Assembly (NCBI RefSeq): GCF_013004065.1
Contig: NZ_CP053084.1
Location: 186,001 to 250,000, forward strand
DNA length: 64,000 nucleotides
Direction: 5' to 3'
DNA from: Limnobacter sp. SAORIC-580
GTDB lineage: Bacteria; Pseudomonadota; Gammaproteobacteria; Burkholderiales; Burkholderiaceae_B
In this document: positions 1-7,891 of the stretch, one piece after another
Numbering within the stretch: position 1 is the stretch's first letter
How the letters are laid out: each line of letters begins with the position of its first letter
The notes under the pieces: model-generated
Database searches by the model: none
What the model saw: only the letters and a program-made list of their open reading frames with translations
What the model was told of the DNA's origin: nothing
Program-made: the position numbers and the translations under genes

Positions 1-169
1 GGCTGGCGGCAAGTTGCCACAGTGAGCCCATCATTTGCATTTCATAACTCATGACCACTACATCGGCGGGGGATGAGCCGAAATCCGGTTGGGTCAGATA
101 GCTATCGACACGTTTGGCATGACGGTCAGCAAAACCGAACACCCTTGAACCTACATCTAGAACTTCCAT
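1..169 (-). CDS. Small T3SS protein, possible needle subunit (SctF-like), partial
   Basis: An open frame starts at ATG 169 behind a strong GGAGG ribosome site and runs off the left edge after 56 codons. The visible end reads SSPADVVVMSYEMQMMGSLW, a Pro-Asp turn followed by a Met-rich amphipathic helix. Needle and rod proteins of T3SS have this helix-turn-helix plan, and the gene follows the inner-rod gene by 17 bases in the same operon. The assignment to SctF is inferred from position, size and pattern only; the missing C-terminus would decide it. It could also be a second rod-like protein or another small secreted component. Confidence 0.4.
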   Translation of the reverse strand, partial: MEVLDVGSRVFGFADRHAKRVDSYLTQPDFGSSPADVVVMSYEMQMMGSLWQLAAS

Positions 170-185
170 ACAACCTCCCTTGGGT

Positions 186-527
186 TTACTGTTGCTTAAC
201 CAACTGCTCAAAACTTTCGGATACTTTGCTACCAATCTTTCCAGTCAATTGAACTGAGACCGATTTCATTGAGCTCACATGCATGGCATCAATCAGGCTG
301 AATACGCTGTCACGCGAATCAAAGTCCCGAAGTTTTTTGTCCATACTTACTTTGCTTTGATCCAGTTGTGTTTGCGCTTTTTCCACAAAATTTTTCACAG
401 ACTCGTTCACTGGATTGGGCTCGGACAGGAGTTGGGAGAATCGCGATACATCTTCGGGAATCGCTTTTGGGCTGGCGCCGCCTGTGAGCGGACTATTTGT
501 TTGAATTGCTGCAATCGATTCAATCAA
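186..527 (-). CDS. sctI: T3SS inner-rod protein, SctI (YscI/HrpB2 type)
   Basis: This 113-residue protein has no signal peptide or membrane segment. Its C-terminus (about residues 84-113) contains SVSVQLTGKIGSKVSESFEQ and ends LVKQQ. This fits the conserved end of the SctI/HrpB2/YscI family, in which a 'V..(D/Q)LT.K..GK.S....LVK.Q' helix builds the rod joining the basal body to the needle. It starts at TTG 527 with GGAG upstream and overlaps the end of the preceding SctP-like gene by 8 bases, which suggests translational coupling. A second rod-like protein sits at the more usual place before sctJ (6593-7021), so which of the two is the true rod is open. Confidence 0.68.
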   Translation of the reverse strand: MIESIAAIQTNSPLTGGASPKAIPEDVSRFSQLLSEPNPVNESVKNFVEKAQTQLDQSKVSMDKKLRDFDSRDSVFSLIDAMHVSSMKSVSVQLTGKIGSKVSESFEQLVKQQ

Positions 528-1050
528 TTTTTATCTCCAGTTCAACACCCAGATTTTTGCTGAGACCCGAGCGAAGGATCTTCTCTAGCGCAGCCTGTTC
601 CTGGGTAGACAATTTACTTTTCAAACTCAAATACACAATGCATTTGTGACCATCAAACTCGCCTTGAACATTCACTTCGCCAGCCAGTGTGTTCGCTATA
701 CAAAAGTTAAACTTGTTGTTAGCTGCTTGAAGATTCTTTTCCTCACATTTCTTTTGTGGTGAAAAAAAATGATTAGTTCCTGTCAATGAATTGAGTTCTT
801 TTTTTTCATCCAGATGAAATTGCATATCAGATGGACTGCGAGTTTGATCTGCTTGTAACAACATGCCCAGAAAGTCCTGATCTGATTTTGTATGGCTTGA
901 ATTTCGGTTGGAATGATTGAATGCTCTGCTGCTTTGACCGTTCGATGTAGGGATGCTCACCTCGGGTACAGTTCGGCGATTTTTTGCATCCAGTTTTCGA
1001 TTTGTAATTTCAGAAATTTTCAAGGGGTCATACTGCGTATTGATCGTCAT
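520..1050 (-). CDS. Putative T3SS needle-length/substrate-switch protein (SctP/HpaP-like)
   Basis: This 176-residue protein has a long, polar, probably disordered N-terminal two thirds and a compact C-terminal part (about 118-176) containing GHKCIVYLSLKSKL and ending in GVELEIKID. A disordered N-terminus with a small C-terminal alpha/beta domain is the plan of SctP (YscP, HrpP, HpaP), which senses needle length and switches substrate class. The ATG has GGAG a few bases upstream. Position directly before sctI in a T3SS operon supports the call. Sequence identity to known SctP is not obvious by eye, so the function is inferred from architecture and context. Confidence 0.45.
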   Translation of the reverse strand: MTINTQYDPLKISEITNRKLDAKNRRTVPEVSIPTSNGQSSRAFNHSNRNSSHTKSDQDFLGMLLQADQTRSPSDMQFHLDEKKELNSLTGTNHFFSPQKKCEEKNLQAANNKFNFCIANTLAGEVNVQGEFDGHKCIVYLSLKSKLSTQEQAALEKILRSGLSKNLGVELEIKID

Positions 1051-1086
1051 TTAATAAGCTCCAGAATTAAGGCGAGTGTTTTAACC

Positions 1087-1437
1087 TCAATTTATTTGTC
1101 GATTGATTTCCCAAAGGATTTGCTCAAGTGCCGTGCGGGCTTGGGTTTCGGACTGTATGTTCCAGTTGGGTTTGGTATGAACTACAAATCCAGGAGTTGG
1201 TTCTGAGTGGAACATGACTTTGAAACCCGGAAAGGCTGATGTATGTTTTTCTTGATTCAGAGATTCCGCTGCAGCAATAAAGCGTGGGGTAAGTGGTGAA
1301 TCTCCGATCCAGACCAGAAAAAACTGCTTGCCGTTTTCATCATTTGAATCTGTGTGGCTTGGCAATAGTGTCCAGTCGTTGTGGATACACAAAGGATCGG
1401 GAAATTCTGGTGGAGGCAGCATCATCAGTTGTCCCAT
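1087..1437 (-). CDS. Unknown 116-aa protein in the T3SS operon
   Basis: I do not recognise this protein. It is 116 residues long, soluble, without signal peptide or transmembrane segment. The start is Pro-rich (MLPPPEFPDP), the middle contains FFLVWIGDSPLTPRF, and the end is an amphipathic helix (ALEQILWEINRQIN). It begins 9 bases after the stop of sctW and precedes the SctP-like gene, so it is almost certainly co-expressed with the secretion system. A small acidic-neutral alpha/beta protein at this place could be a T3SS chaperone or an SctO/SctX-like accessory protein. No motif proves either. An internal ATG at residue 5 is an alternative start. Confidence 0.6.
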   Translation of the reverse strand: MGQLMMLPPPEFPDPLCIHNDWTLLPSHTDSNDENGKQFFLVWIGDSPLTPRFIAAAESLNQEKHTSAFPGFKVMFHSEPTPGFVVHTKPNWNIQSETQARTALEQILWEINRQIN

Positions 1438-1446
1438 TCAGTTGAT

Positions 1447-2649
1447 TTACGATGAGGGCGACAAAATTGCAGACAGCTGGGTGTTGCGTTCAATATTTTC
1501 AACGAGGATTTTTCGTTGATTTGAATTTTTATACATGCCAATTAACAGATCATGGAGTAGAACCCAGCGACAATAATTTGTGATGAAAGCGTTGCGGGCA
1601 GGCAACTTGTCGGATCGAACTGCCGACGCAATTGCAATGAGAGCGTTCGCGCCAGCAAGGGTTTCGTTGGTTAGCACTGCTTGAAGACATGACTCGGTCA
1701 ACTGGGCCATGCTTGGTAAGCCCTGAAGATTGGCAGTACGCCCCCAATCAAGAAATTTACCGTGCAGGGCATGAAGGTTGATGAGCAGGCCGAACTGCTT
1801 AATGCGACTCAAAATAATGTGATGTCTGGGGCTGGTTACCCTGCTGGGTTCCTGCGTTTTTTCGCGACTTAAAATTTGTACAAAACCTTCTTGCATGGCG
1901 ATTAACTTGCTCCGCGGCGCGCCGGCTTCGAGGTCTTTTTTGATTAACTTGTACAGTGCGTGAAGATCTGGAACCGATATGGTGTTGGGCTGAATTTCAA
2001 TAATTTGGTAGGCTTTGATAAATTCGCGCAGCGAGGGACCTTTAAATGCTTTGGCTTTGCCAATGTCGTAGGCGCCCACTGTGCCCTGAATGAAATCGCC
2101 AAACTCGCTTTCCAGTTTTTTTCGAACCAGCAGCAATTCAGTTCTGTCGCCTGCACTGAGCAAGCCACCGTGGTCTTGCTCCAGTGACTTGAGCAACAGA
2201 AATTTTCTCAATGCTTTTTCGGCAGGGTTTAGATCACCCGCTAAATCAACCAGGCTTTTCCCTTTGCTTCTGACCGAATGAAGCATGGACATCTGGTCTT
2301 TGTGATGAAAGCTGTCACTGCCTGTGAACAGTGTTTTGTAAATATCTGCATATTTGCTACCTCGACCCTTTTTCTTGGGGTCTGCTTCAGCCAGACCTCG
2401 TTGTAATGCAGCATGCTGTTGTTCCGAAGCATTGACCTGCGGCTCGCTACTTGAACCTGCTAGGCCTTGCGGATGAACTGATGCATCGTTTCCGGTTTGA
2501 CCGCTTTGGGTGTGTGCTGCAATGAAGCGTTCTACACGCTTTTTTCCTTCTCCTTCAAGCGGGCGGCGATTTGCAAGACTCCCGTGAAGCGCTTCGGTTG
2601 TGGTGACCTCCTGAAGACCGCTCGGTTTGACCGGAATTGCTGTATTCAT
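1447..2649 (-). CDS. sctW: T3SS gatekeeper, SctW (YopN/InvE/HrpJ family)
   Basis: This 400-residue, mostly helical soluble protein has a disordered N-terminus (about 1-95), as expected for a secreted gatekeeper. Helical repeats follow from about residue 100 to 385, with HrpJ/YopN-type segments such as SLVDLAGDLNPAEKALRKF and YQIIEIQPN. Gatekeepers of this family bind the export gate and set the order of translocator and effector export. The length matches MxiC/InvE (about 355-372) plus a longer N-terminus. The start ATG overlaps the sctC stop in an ATGA arrangement, so the two are translationally coupled. A separate TyeA-like partner is not visible; the C-terminal part probably covers it, as in InvE. 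Confidence 0.72.
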   Translation of the reverse strand: MNTAIPVKPSGLQEVTTTEALHGSLANRRPLEGEGKKRVERFIAAHTQSGQTGNDASVHPQGLAGSSSEPQVNASEQQHAALQRGLAEADPKKKGRGSKYADIYKTLFTGSDSFHHKDQMSMLHSVRSKGKSLVDLAGDLNPAEKALRKFLLLKSLEQDHGGLLSAGDRTELLLVRKKLESEFGDFIQGTVGAYDIGKAKAFKGPSLREFIKAYQIIEIQPNTISVPDLHALYKLIKKDLEAGAPRSKLIAMQEGFVQILSREKTQEPSRVTSPRHHIILSRIKQFGLLINLHALHGKFLDWGRTANLQGLPSMAQLTESCLQAVLTNETLAGANALIAIASAVRSDKLPARNAFITNYCRWVLLHDLLIGMYKNSNQRKILVENIERNTQLSAILSPSS

Positions 2650-4397
2650 CGAACACCCTCCAGTCGGTTATCCAAGCGCAATGCGGGCGTTGGTTGCAGG
2701 TTTTCACCTGTGAGTTTGAATGACTTTTGAAGCGAGTTGATGGCTGCGCGAGTGGATTCGGAGTTGTGTGGTGGGTCTTCGATCAGCCTTGGTGTAATCA
2801 AAAACAGACGAGCTACATTCTGGCGTTGTTTCTGCTTGCTGGAGAATGCAGCTCCGATGAATGGCAGTGAGCCAAGAACCGGGACTCGGTAATCTTTGTC
2901 GCCTTCAGATTCGCGATTGTAGCCACCAATCAAGATGGCTTTTTCGCGTTGAATCAATGCCTGCGTACTTAGAGATGTATTTTGAATGCTGGGAGCAGAG
3001 ATGCTTTGCGCGCTTTGCATATTCTGAGTGATGTTGCCATCCTGAATTTCAATGCGCAGGAAGATGCGGTCGTCGCCTCCTTCCTTTACCAGCCTGGGCG
3101 TCACTTGAAGCAAGCTGCCTGCCGTCACAGGTACTACATCTGCCACTCGTTCACCCAATACCTGCAGGTACAGGGTTTGACTCAAATCTATATAAGCCGA
3201 TACGTTGTCCTGGGTGACAATTGTTGGGCGAGCTAATACCTTTGCATTTTCATCAGCGGATAAGGCTTTCAGACGGGCTAGAAAGCGTACTGGGTCCACA
3301 ATGGTACTGGCGCCTGGAATGGTAAGACTGGGGGAGTTCACGCCAGAACCGGGGAAATCGTAAAGTAGATGACTGGATTGAAATCCAAATTCAAGACCCA
3401 GTTCATTCAAGCCGCGTTGATCAACTTCCACCAACATCGCTTCCACTTCGATCATGGGCAGCGGACGATCCAGTTTATCAATCAGTTGTTTGTAGTAGTC
3501 AAATTTACTTTTCGCATCACGAACCAGAATTGAGTTTGTGCGCGGGTCTGCAGTAACACTGACCGGAGCTTCTTCTTTTTTTTCTGTTTGGGGTGCTTCT
3601 TTTGGTGGAGTAAGAGTGGTTGGTGACATGACTTGGGCACGGTAGTTGTTACCTTGTAGCAAACCCATGCCAGCAGTTTGTTGCCCGGCACCATCAACAA
3701 TCATGCCTGCCTTTTTGTTTTCTGGGGATGCTGTCATACGCTGGTTTGGTAAACCCAACAGATTGAGCAATACCGATAAGGCACCAGGTGTGGTTAGTGT
3801 GGCACCCCTCAGTGTTGTTTGGCGATCTTCGACGGATGCGTATTGAAGCGGAAAAACCATCAACTCAATGCCGTGCTTCGCAATTTCAGAAGGGTCGGGT
3901 GGGGCTTGTTCAAAGGCTTCACGCAACAGGTTCAGGTAGCTTCTGGGTCCAGACACGATCAGTTCCTTGGTGTCGGAATTAATTGCGAATGGGAATTCCT
4001 TGTAGAAAAGCCCAGCAGATGTCAGCAAATCCTTCCAGTCGTCATTGCTGCGAGCGCCGCCAACGAATATTTTTTGGGTTCGCCAGTCATCAGACCGATA
4101 AACATAGACTTGGGTACCATTTTGGAACCAGTTGATGCGAAAGGAGCTACGGAAGTAAGCCATTAACTCTTCGACGTTGGAGAATTCAAACTTTCCGCTG
4201 ATTGGGCGAGTGTTAATCGCGTTTGTATTCAAGCGCAGTCCAAGCATGTCCAGCATGGTTTCCAGTGCTCTCTTGGAGGATTCTTCCTGGGCCATGTAGA
4301 TTCTCATTTCTGCTTTTGCTGCAGATGCCGCTTGCAACCATGCGCCCTGAACCATGATCAGGGAGGCCAGCGTTATTGCTTTAATCCACTTCTTCAT
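2646..4397 (-). CDS. sctC: T3SS outer-membrane secretin, SctC
   Basis: This 583-residue precursor has a Sec signal peptide (MKKWIKAITLASLIMVQGAW, cleavage near AASA). N0/N1-type periplasmic domains occupy about residues 30-165. The secretin core runs from about 320 to 545 and shows the family signatures VEAMLVEVDQRGLNELG and ARLFLITPRLIED. Only two N-domains precede the core, as in YscC/HrcC and unlike type II secretins. It forms the outer-membrane ring through which the needle passes. I chose ATG 4397, which overlaps the end of sctL by 17 bases and puts the signal peptide at the start; a longer reading from 4451 adds an implausible basic leader. No pilotin gene is visible. Confidence 0.9.
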   Translation of the reverse strand: MKKWIKAITLASLIMVQGAWLQAASAAKAEMRIYMAQEESSKRALETMLDMLGLRLNTNAINTRPISGKFEFSNVEELMAYFRSSFRINWFQNGTQVYVYRSDDWRTQKIFVGGARSNDDWKDLLTSAGLFYKEFPFAINSDTKELIVSGPRSYLNLLREAFEQAPPDPSEIAKHGIELMVFPLQYASVEDRQTTLRGATLTTPGALSVLLNLLGLPNQRMTASPENKKAGMIVDGAGQQTAGMGLLQGNNYRAQVMSPTTLTPPKEAPQTEKKEEAPVSVTADPRTNSILVRDAKSKFDYYKQLIDKLDRPLPMIEVEAMLVEVDQRGLNELGLEFGFQSSHLLYDFPGSGVNSPSLTIPGASTIVDPVRFLARLKALSADENAKVLARPTIVTQDNVSAYIDLSQTLYLQVLGERVADVVPVTAGSLLQVTPRLVKEGGDDRIFLRIEIQDGNITQNMQSAQSISAPSIQNTSLSTQALIQREKAILIGGYNRESEGDKDYRVPVLGSLPFIGAAFSSKQKQRQNVARLFLITPRLIEDPPHNSESTRAAINSLQKSFKLTGENLQPTPALRLDNRLEGVR

Positions 4398-5049
4398 ATT
4401 GATTACCTTTGGTAGCGATTGAATCCTTGATTTCTTTTTGCAGGTTTTCAATCTCTCGTTTGTATAAAGCCATCAGATTTTCAATTGACACCTGAATTTC
4501 AGAGCCTTTCGCTGCCTTGATTCTTAGTTCAAAGGGTTGAAGGTCGTCGGCGATTTGTACTTCCCACTTGCGCAGCATTGCTTGGTTCGATATAACTTTG
4601 CCCAGCGATTCCTGAACCAGATTGATTTGACAAGTAGTACATTCAAGGACCAGTTCTTGATTGCTTAAGGAATGCTCAAGCAAAGCTTTCACCAGTTTTT
4701 CGATTTTGATTCGATCGGGTACTGTGTTTAAAAACTCGCTCAATGCGGCTACGCTGATATCGATACAAATTCTTGCAGAAGTGTCGGCAAGTGCTTTAAC
4801 TCTCTGACGCATGGTTCTCCGAATCGATTTGAGGTCCTGTTGCATGGATTCAGCAATTTCCTGTCTGGCTTGCTCTCGAATCCGGTTAGCCTCTTGATTG
4901 GCTGCGCGAATGATCGACTCAGCCTCATCGCGCGCGTATGCAACGATGTCATGGTGGTTCTGTGCGAACTTTAATGTGCGTGCTGGAATGAGATGATCGT
5001 GAATCTGAACATCAGCTGGAAAGCGTATTTTGCGCAGGAGATTAAGCAT
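4381..5049 (-). CDS. sctL: T3SS stator/ATPase regulator, SctL (HrpE/YscL/FliH family)
   Basis: This 222-residue soluble protein has a long charged coiled coil (about residues 40-95, with AESIIRAANQEANRIREQAR) and a C-terminal globular part. This is the pattern of SctL/FliH proteins, which dimerise and tether the ATPase SctN to the sorting platform. The start is ATG 5049 (MLNLLRKIRF), preceded by GGAGGA and overlapping the sctK stop by 8 bases. It is followed by sctC rather than by the usual ATPase gene, so sctN must be elsewhere. Confidence 0.82.
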   Translation of the reverse strand: MLNLLRKIRFPADVQIHDHLIPARTLKFAQNHHDIVAYARDEAESIIRAANQEANRIREQARQEIAESMQQDLKSIRRTMRQRVKALADTSARICIDISVAALSEFLNTVPDRIKIEKLVKALLEHSLSNQELVLECTTCQINLVQESLGKVISNQAMLRKWEVQIADDLQPFELRIKAAKGSEIQVSIENLMALYKREIENLQKEIKDSIATKGNQYEEVD

Positions 5050-5797
5050 TCGCTCCTCCGTATAGCTGATCGACATCTACAGTTGTGTAATCGCCATCCA
5101 GAAGCAAATCATTTTCAATTTCCAGTTTTGGCTCTTGATGTTGTTGATTAATTTCGTCAAACAACGCCTGGATTTCTGTAGCTAGCCATTCATGCACTTC
5201 TTTCCACAAACCCTGCTCTATTGGATCGATTGTGTCCACTAGACGAACGACTTGATGGGGTACATTCAGCGCCCACCGTTTGAAAAACGATGGAAAATAG
5301 CTTTTTAGAACCACGCCTAGTCCTATTTCTACGCGCGTCTGAATCGAGATCACGAGGCGATCATCTTGATTGATCGCGTTGGCACATTGATACTGCCACC
5401 GGTTCAGACGGATCGGTATGCTTCGATAAAATTCAATAATTTTTCGAATTTCATCTGCTGATTTGACATTGAACTTTTGATCCCATTCTTGGGGGCGCGC
5501 ATGGATGATGCTGGAATCCAGTGTGAGTGACGCCACTTTTATCAAGTGCATTTCGAGTTGTTTCTGCGTCGACAAGGAGATGGAAATCAGTTCTGGATAA
5601 TGCAGTAGATCTTGATCGGGATGGTCATCAAGTTCCAGCACACTTCGTGTTTGCAAAAGCTGGAAGTAATCAACCGATGATTTGCCAGCTTTACCCAGTG
5701 CGTATGGCATGCGGTGCTGATGATCGCTATTGAGACCGATCAGTGGGTTACTCCACCAACGCCACCATTCAACTTGAAGTGTTTTGGGCAGACTCAT
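5042..5797 (-). CDS. sctK: T3SS sorting-platform protein, SctK-like
   Basis: This 251-residue soluble protein, starting MSLPKTLQVEWWRWW, lies exactly between sctJ and sctL, the place of SctK (YscK, HrpB4, OrgA) in many T3SS operons. SctK links the cytoplasmic sorting platform to the inner ring. The family is very divergent, so recognition rests on synteny, size and the soluble mixed helical character. The ATG overlaps the sctJ stop (ATGA). A longer reading upstream would overlay sctJ and is rejected. The acidic tail (about 225-251) is rich in Asp and Glu. Confidence 0.66.
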   Translation of the reverse strand: MSLPKTLQVEWWRWWSNPLIGLNSDHQHRMPYALGKAGKSSVDYFQLLQTRSVLELDDHPDQDLLHYPELISISLSTQKQLEMHLIKVASLTLDSSIIHARPQEWDQKFNVKSADEIRKIIEFYRSIPIRLNRWQYQCANAINQDDRLVISIQTRVEIGLGVVLKSYFPSFFKRWALNVPHQVVRLVDTIDPIEQGLWKEVHEWLATEIQALFDEINQQHQEPKLEIENDLLLDGDYTTVDVDQLYGGANA

Positions 5798-6591
5798 TTC
5801 AAGAATCTCGAGCGAATTGATTGCAACACTGATGGCCACTGATCGATACCCTTGGCTTGTAGCCAAGTCAGGCCGATTGAAAGCATCCACATGAAAAGAA
5901 TGATGTACACGATTGCCAGGAAGTAGCCTTTGTCTGCAGCACTCAGCGCAATTGGGCCGTACCACACCAATGGTACGCACTCGTCGATTTTTAGTTCTGA
6001 CGGTATGGCAGTAACGGTGACATTGGATTGAGCATCGCCAGCGATACCGGGAATGCTTTTAAAGACCATTTCACGTACCTTTGGAATGTACGCTGGGAAC
6101 TGGGCTTGTTCACTGTACTTGACGAATACTGCGGCAGACGATGGGCTGAGCGGTTCTCCTGGATTTGCACGTTCGGGCAAGACGATATGTACTTTGGCGG
6201 AGAGCACGCCATCGATACGCATAAGTGTATCTTCGAGTTCTTGCGACAAGGCGTATAGATAGCGGGCTCGTTCTTCCAGCGGCGAACTGATCATGTTCTC
6301 TTTTTTGAACACCTGTCCGATTGAAGATTTTTTGTCACGGGGTAAGCCATTGGCTTGGGTGATACTCAATGCATTGGCCGAGAGATTTTCGGGTACAGAA
6401 ATCGCAGAACCCTCTTTAGTTCTTGTTTTTTCTGCGGGTATTCCTGCGGCCAAAAGGTGTGAGTAAATTTCATTGGCTTCTGGCTCGGACAATCCATTAA
6501 AGAGCATGGCTCTGTCAGAACAGCCAGTGAGAATCAGCACCAAGGTGAAGGCGCCAAGGTATCGCTGAATGAAGCGGAGTGGCTTGCTCAA
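5794..6591 (-). CDS. sctJ: T3SS inner-membrane ring lipoprotein, SctJ (YscJ/PrgK/HrcJ)
   Basis: This is a 265-residue lipoprotein. It has a signal peptide with lipobox LILTGC, two ring-building modules (about 30-95, 110-190) with the family stretches LSEPEANEIYSHLLAAGIPA and VHIVLPER, and a C-terminal transmembrane helix (about 215-240). SctJ makes the inner ring of the basal body together with SctD. I chose TTG 6591, which lies just after the stop of the preceding gene with GGAG 8 bases upstream and gives a normal-length signal peptide. An ATG at 6633 is possible but overlaps the upstream gene by 41 bases. Among the T3SS calls this is one of the safest. Confidence 0.92.
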   Translation of the reverse strand: MSKPLRFIQRYLGAFTLVLILTGCSDRAMLFNGLSEPEANEIYSHLLAAGIPAEKTRTKEGSAISVPENLSANALSITQANGLPRDKKSSIGQVFKKENMISSPLEERARYLYALSQELEDTLMRIDGVLSAKVHIVLPERANPGEPLSPSSAAVFVKYSEQAQFPAYIPKVREMVFKSIPGIAGDAQSNVTVTAIPSELKIDECVPLVWYGPIALSAADKGYFLAIVYIILFMWMLSIGLTWLQAKGIDQWPSVLQSIRSRFLK

Positions 6592-6592
6592 T

Positions 6593-7021
6593 TTATCTTC
6601 TCCGAGTAACAGAGGTGACTTCTTCGGAGACATCTTCGGCAGTGTTGCCTACCCGGCTGACACCTAGAAAGTAGTAGGCTGAGGAAAATTGCTGTTGGGT
6701 GACGGCTTTGGCAAAGTTACCATCCGTGGTGTGTCCACCTTCTAATTGTTGAATACTACCCATGAGGTGACGTTGCAGGCGGCTGATATAAAACTCTGCT
6801 TTATTCAGTTCAACAGCTGACTTGGCAAGAAGCGATGGTGCTGCTTGGTCTGAGCGGGGTGAAGTGATTTTGGTATCAAGCGCGCTGGATGAAGTCTTAA
6901 AAGTTTCTTTTAAGCCAGTAAGCAATTGTTGAAAGTGTTCAACGTTTTGCGCAGGCGCGATGAGTTGGGCAGGTTTTAATTGCGTGAAGTTTAGTACGGG
7001 ATTGATGTCGATCTTCTGCAT
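6593..7021 (-). CDS. Rod-like small protein upstream of sctJ (candidate SctI paralogue)
   Basis: This 142-residue soluble protein stands immediately before sctJ, the place of yscI and hrpB2 in other systems. An N-terminal segment contains VEHFQQLLTGLKETFK, a middle helix contains ELNKAEFYISRLQRHL, and a C-terminal helix contains QQQFSSAYYFLGVSRVGN. A 'Q..F......' helix near the end is compatible with rod or needle packing. It lacks the clear 'LT.K..GK.S' signature of the 113-aa SctI at 186-527. It may be the true rod, a second rod, or a system-specific basal-body part. Ribosome site GAGGTG precedes the ATG, and the gap to the motor gene upstream is 72 bases. Confidence 0.5.
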   Translation of the reverse strand: MQKIDINPVLNFTQLKPAQLIAPAQNVEHFQQLLTGLKETFKTSSSALDTKITSPRSDQAAPSLLAKSAVELNKAEFYISRLQRHLMGSIQQLEGGHTTDGNFAKAVTQQQFSSAYYFLGVSRVGNTAEDVSEEVTSVTRRR

Positions 7022-7093
7022 TGTGCACCTCTATTGTCCTGCGCATTCTAAGTATTGCCCCTGCGGACAAAGTTCCACGAAGGGCCTCTTCGC

Positions 7094-7891
7094 CTATAAC
7101 ATGCAACGTTCCTGGTTGTTGTCATGAAATTTAAGTTCATATTCCGCAGAGTTCGATTTCTCGGATTCATGCCCGTAAAATTGGAGACGAAGCTCGATTC
7201 GTCGGCTCGCGTCTTTGGATTGTTGGAGGTTGTTGAAAGCCACACCGCCGGCCAGAAAGAGTTTTTTTATCTGGATTCGTTGATCTGAGTTGAACTGGAT
7301 TGGACTGTTGTTGCTGGATTGCAGCAAGGTGCACATGACCCATTCTGAGCGTTTTAGACTGAGATTCAGGTTGTACAGATAAGAGCCGTCGGTGTCGGTA
7401 TACCCTTCAATAACTACTTGTTTGAGCCACTTCTGACCCATCGGCGTGTTGGCTGTTTCAAGAATGACTGGCACTACATCGGCCAGCGCGGCTTGGCCGG
7501 CCTCGCCTAACTTGTATTCGTCAGTGTCGAATTGTCCCTGCGCACCGAAATTGATTCGGTTTAGCTTGCAATCTACATTCAAATCGGGGTTAACCTGTTC
7601 GGCTTTTTGGGAGAGGGTGTCGCAGATTGCGTTAATTTCTTGAAACCGAAGTTCCGTTTGTGTCAGTTCTGGATCCGTGGTGCGTATGATCACCTCCGGT
7701 TTTTCAAGATCTCCTTTTTGAGCTTTTTCAACCAGTTCCTGGGCTTGCCTGGAAATTGCTGACAATGCGGCAACCATGATGACCAAGAACAGAATCATCA
7801 AGGCTGTCATCAAATCTGCGTAAGAAATCCAAAAAGGTTTCTCGCCTTCATCACTTCGGTGCGCAGGCGTGTAAGACGTCATCAAACTCAT
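7094..7891 (-). CDS. ZorB/MotB-like stator subunit with OmpA-type peptidoglycan-binding domain
   Basis: This 265-residue protein has a short cytoplasmic N-terminus, a single membrane helix (about 21-45) beginning FWISYADLMTALM, a linker, and an OmpA/MotB-type domain (about 110-245) with the peptidoglycan-binding pattern IEGYTDTDG...NLNLSLKRSEWV. Asp26 in the helix is placed like the ion-carrying aspartate of MotB and of ZorB, the anti-phage Zorya motor. In such motors, two B subunits sit inside five A subunits and use ion flow to turn the A ring. Its ATG overlaps the stop of the A-like gene (ATGA). The rest of a Zorya system (ZorC/D or ZorE) is absent; T3SS genes follow instead. Confidence 0.82.
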   Translation of the reverse strand: MSLMTSYTPAHRSDEGEKPFWISYADLMTALMILFLVIMVAALSAISRQAQELVEKAQKGDLEKPEVIIRTTDPELTQTELRFQEINAICDTLSQKAEQVNPDLNVDCKLNRINFGAQGQFDTDEYKLGEAGQAALADVVPVILETANTPMGQKWLKQVVIEGYTDTDGSYLYNLNLSLKRSEWVMCTLLQSSNNSPIQFNSDQRIQIKKLFLAGGVAFNNLQQSKDASRRIELRLQFYGHESEKSNSAEYELKFHDNNQERCML

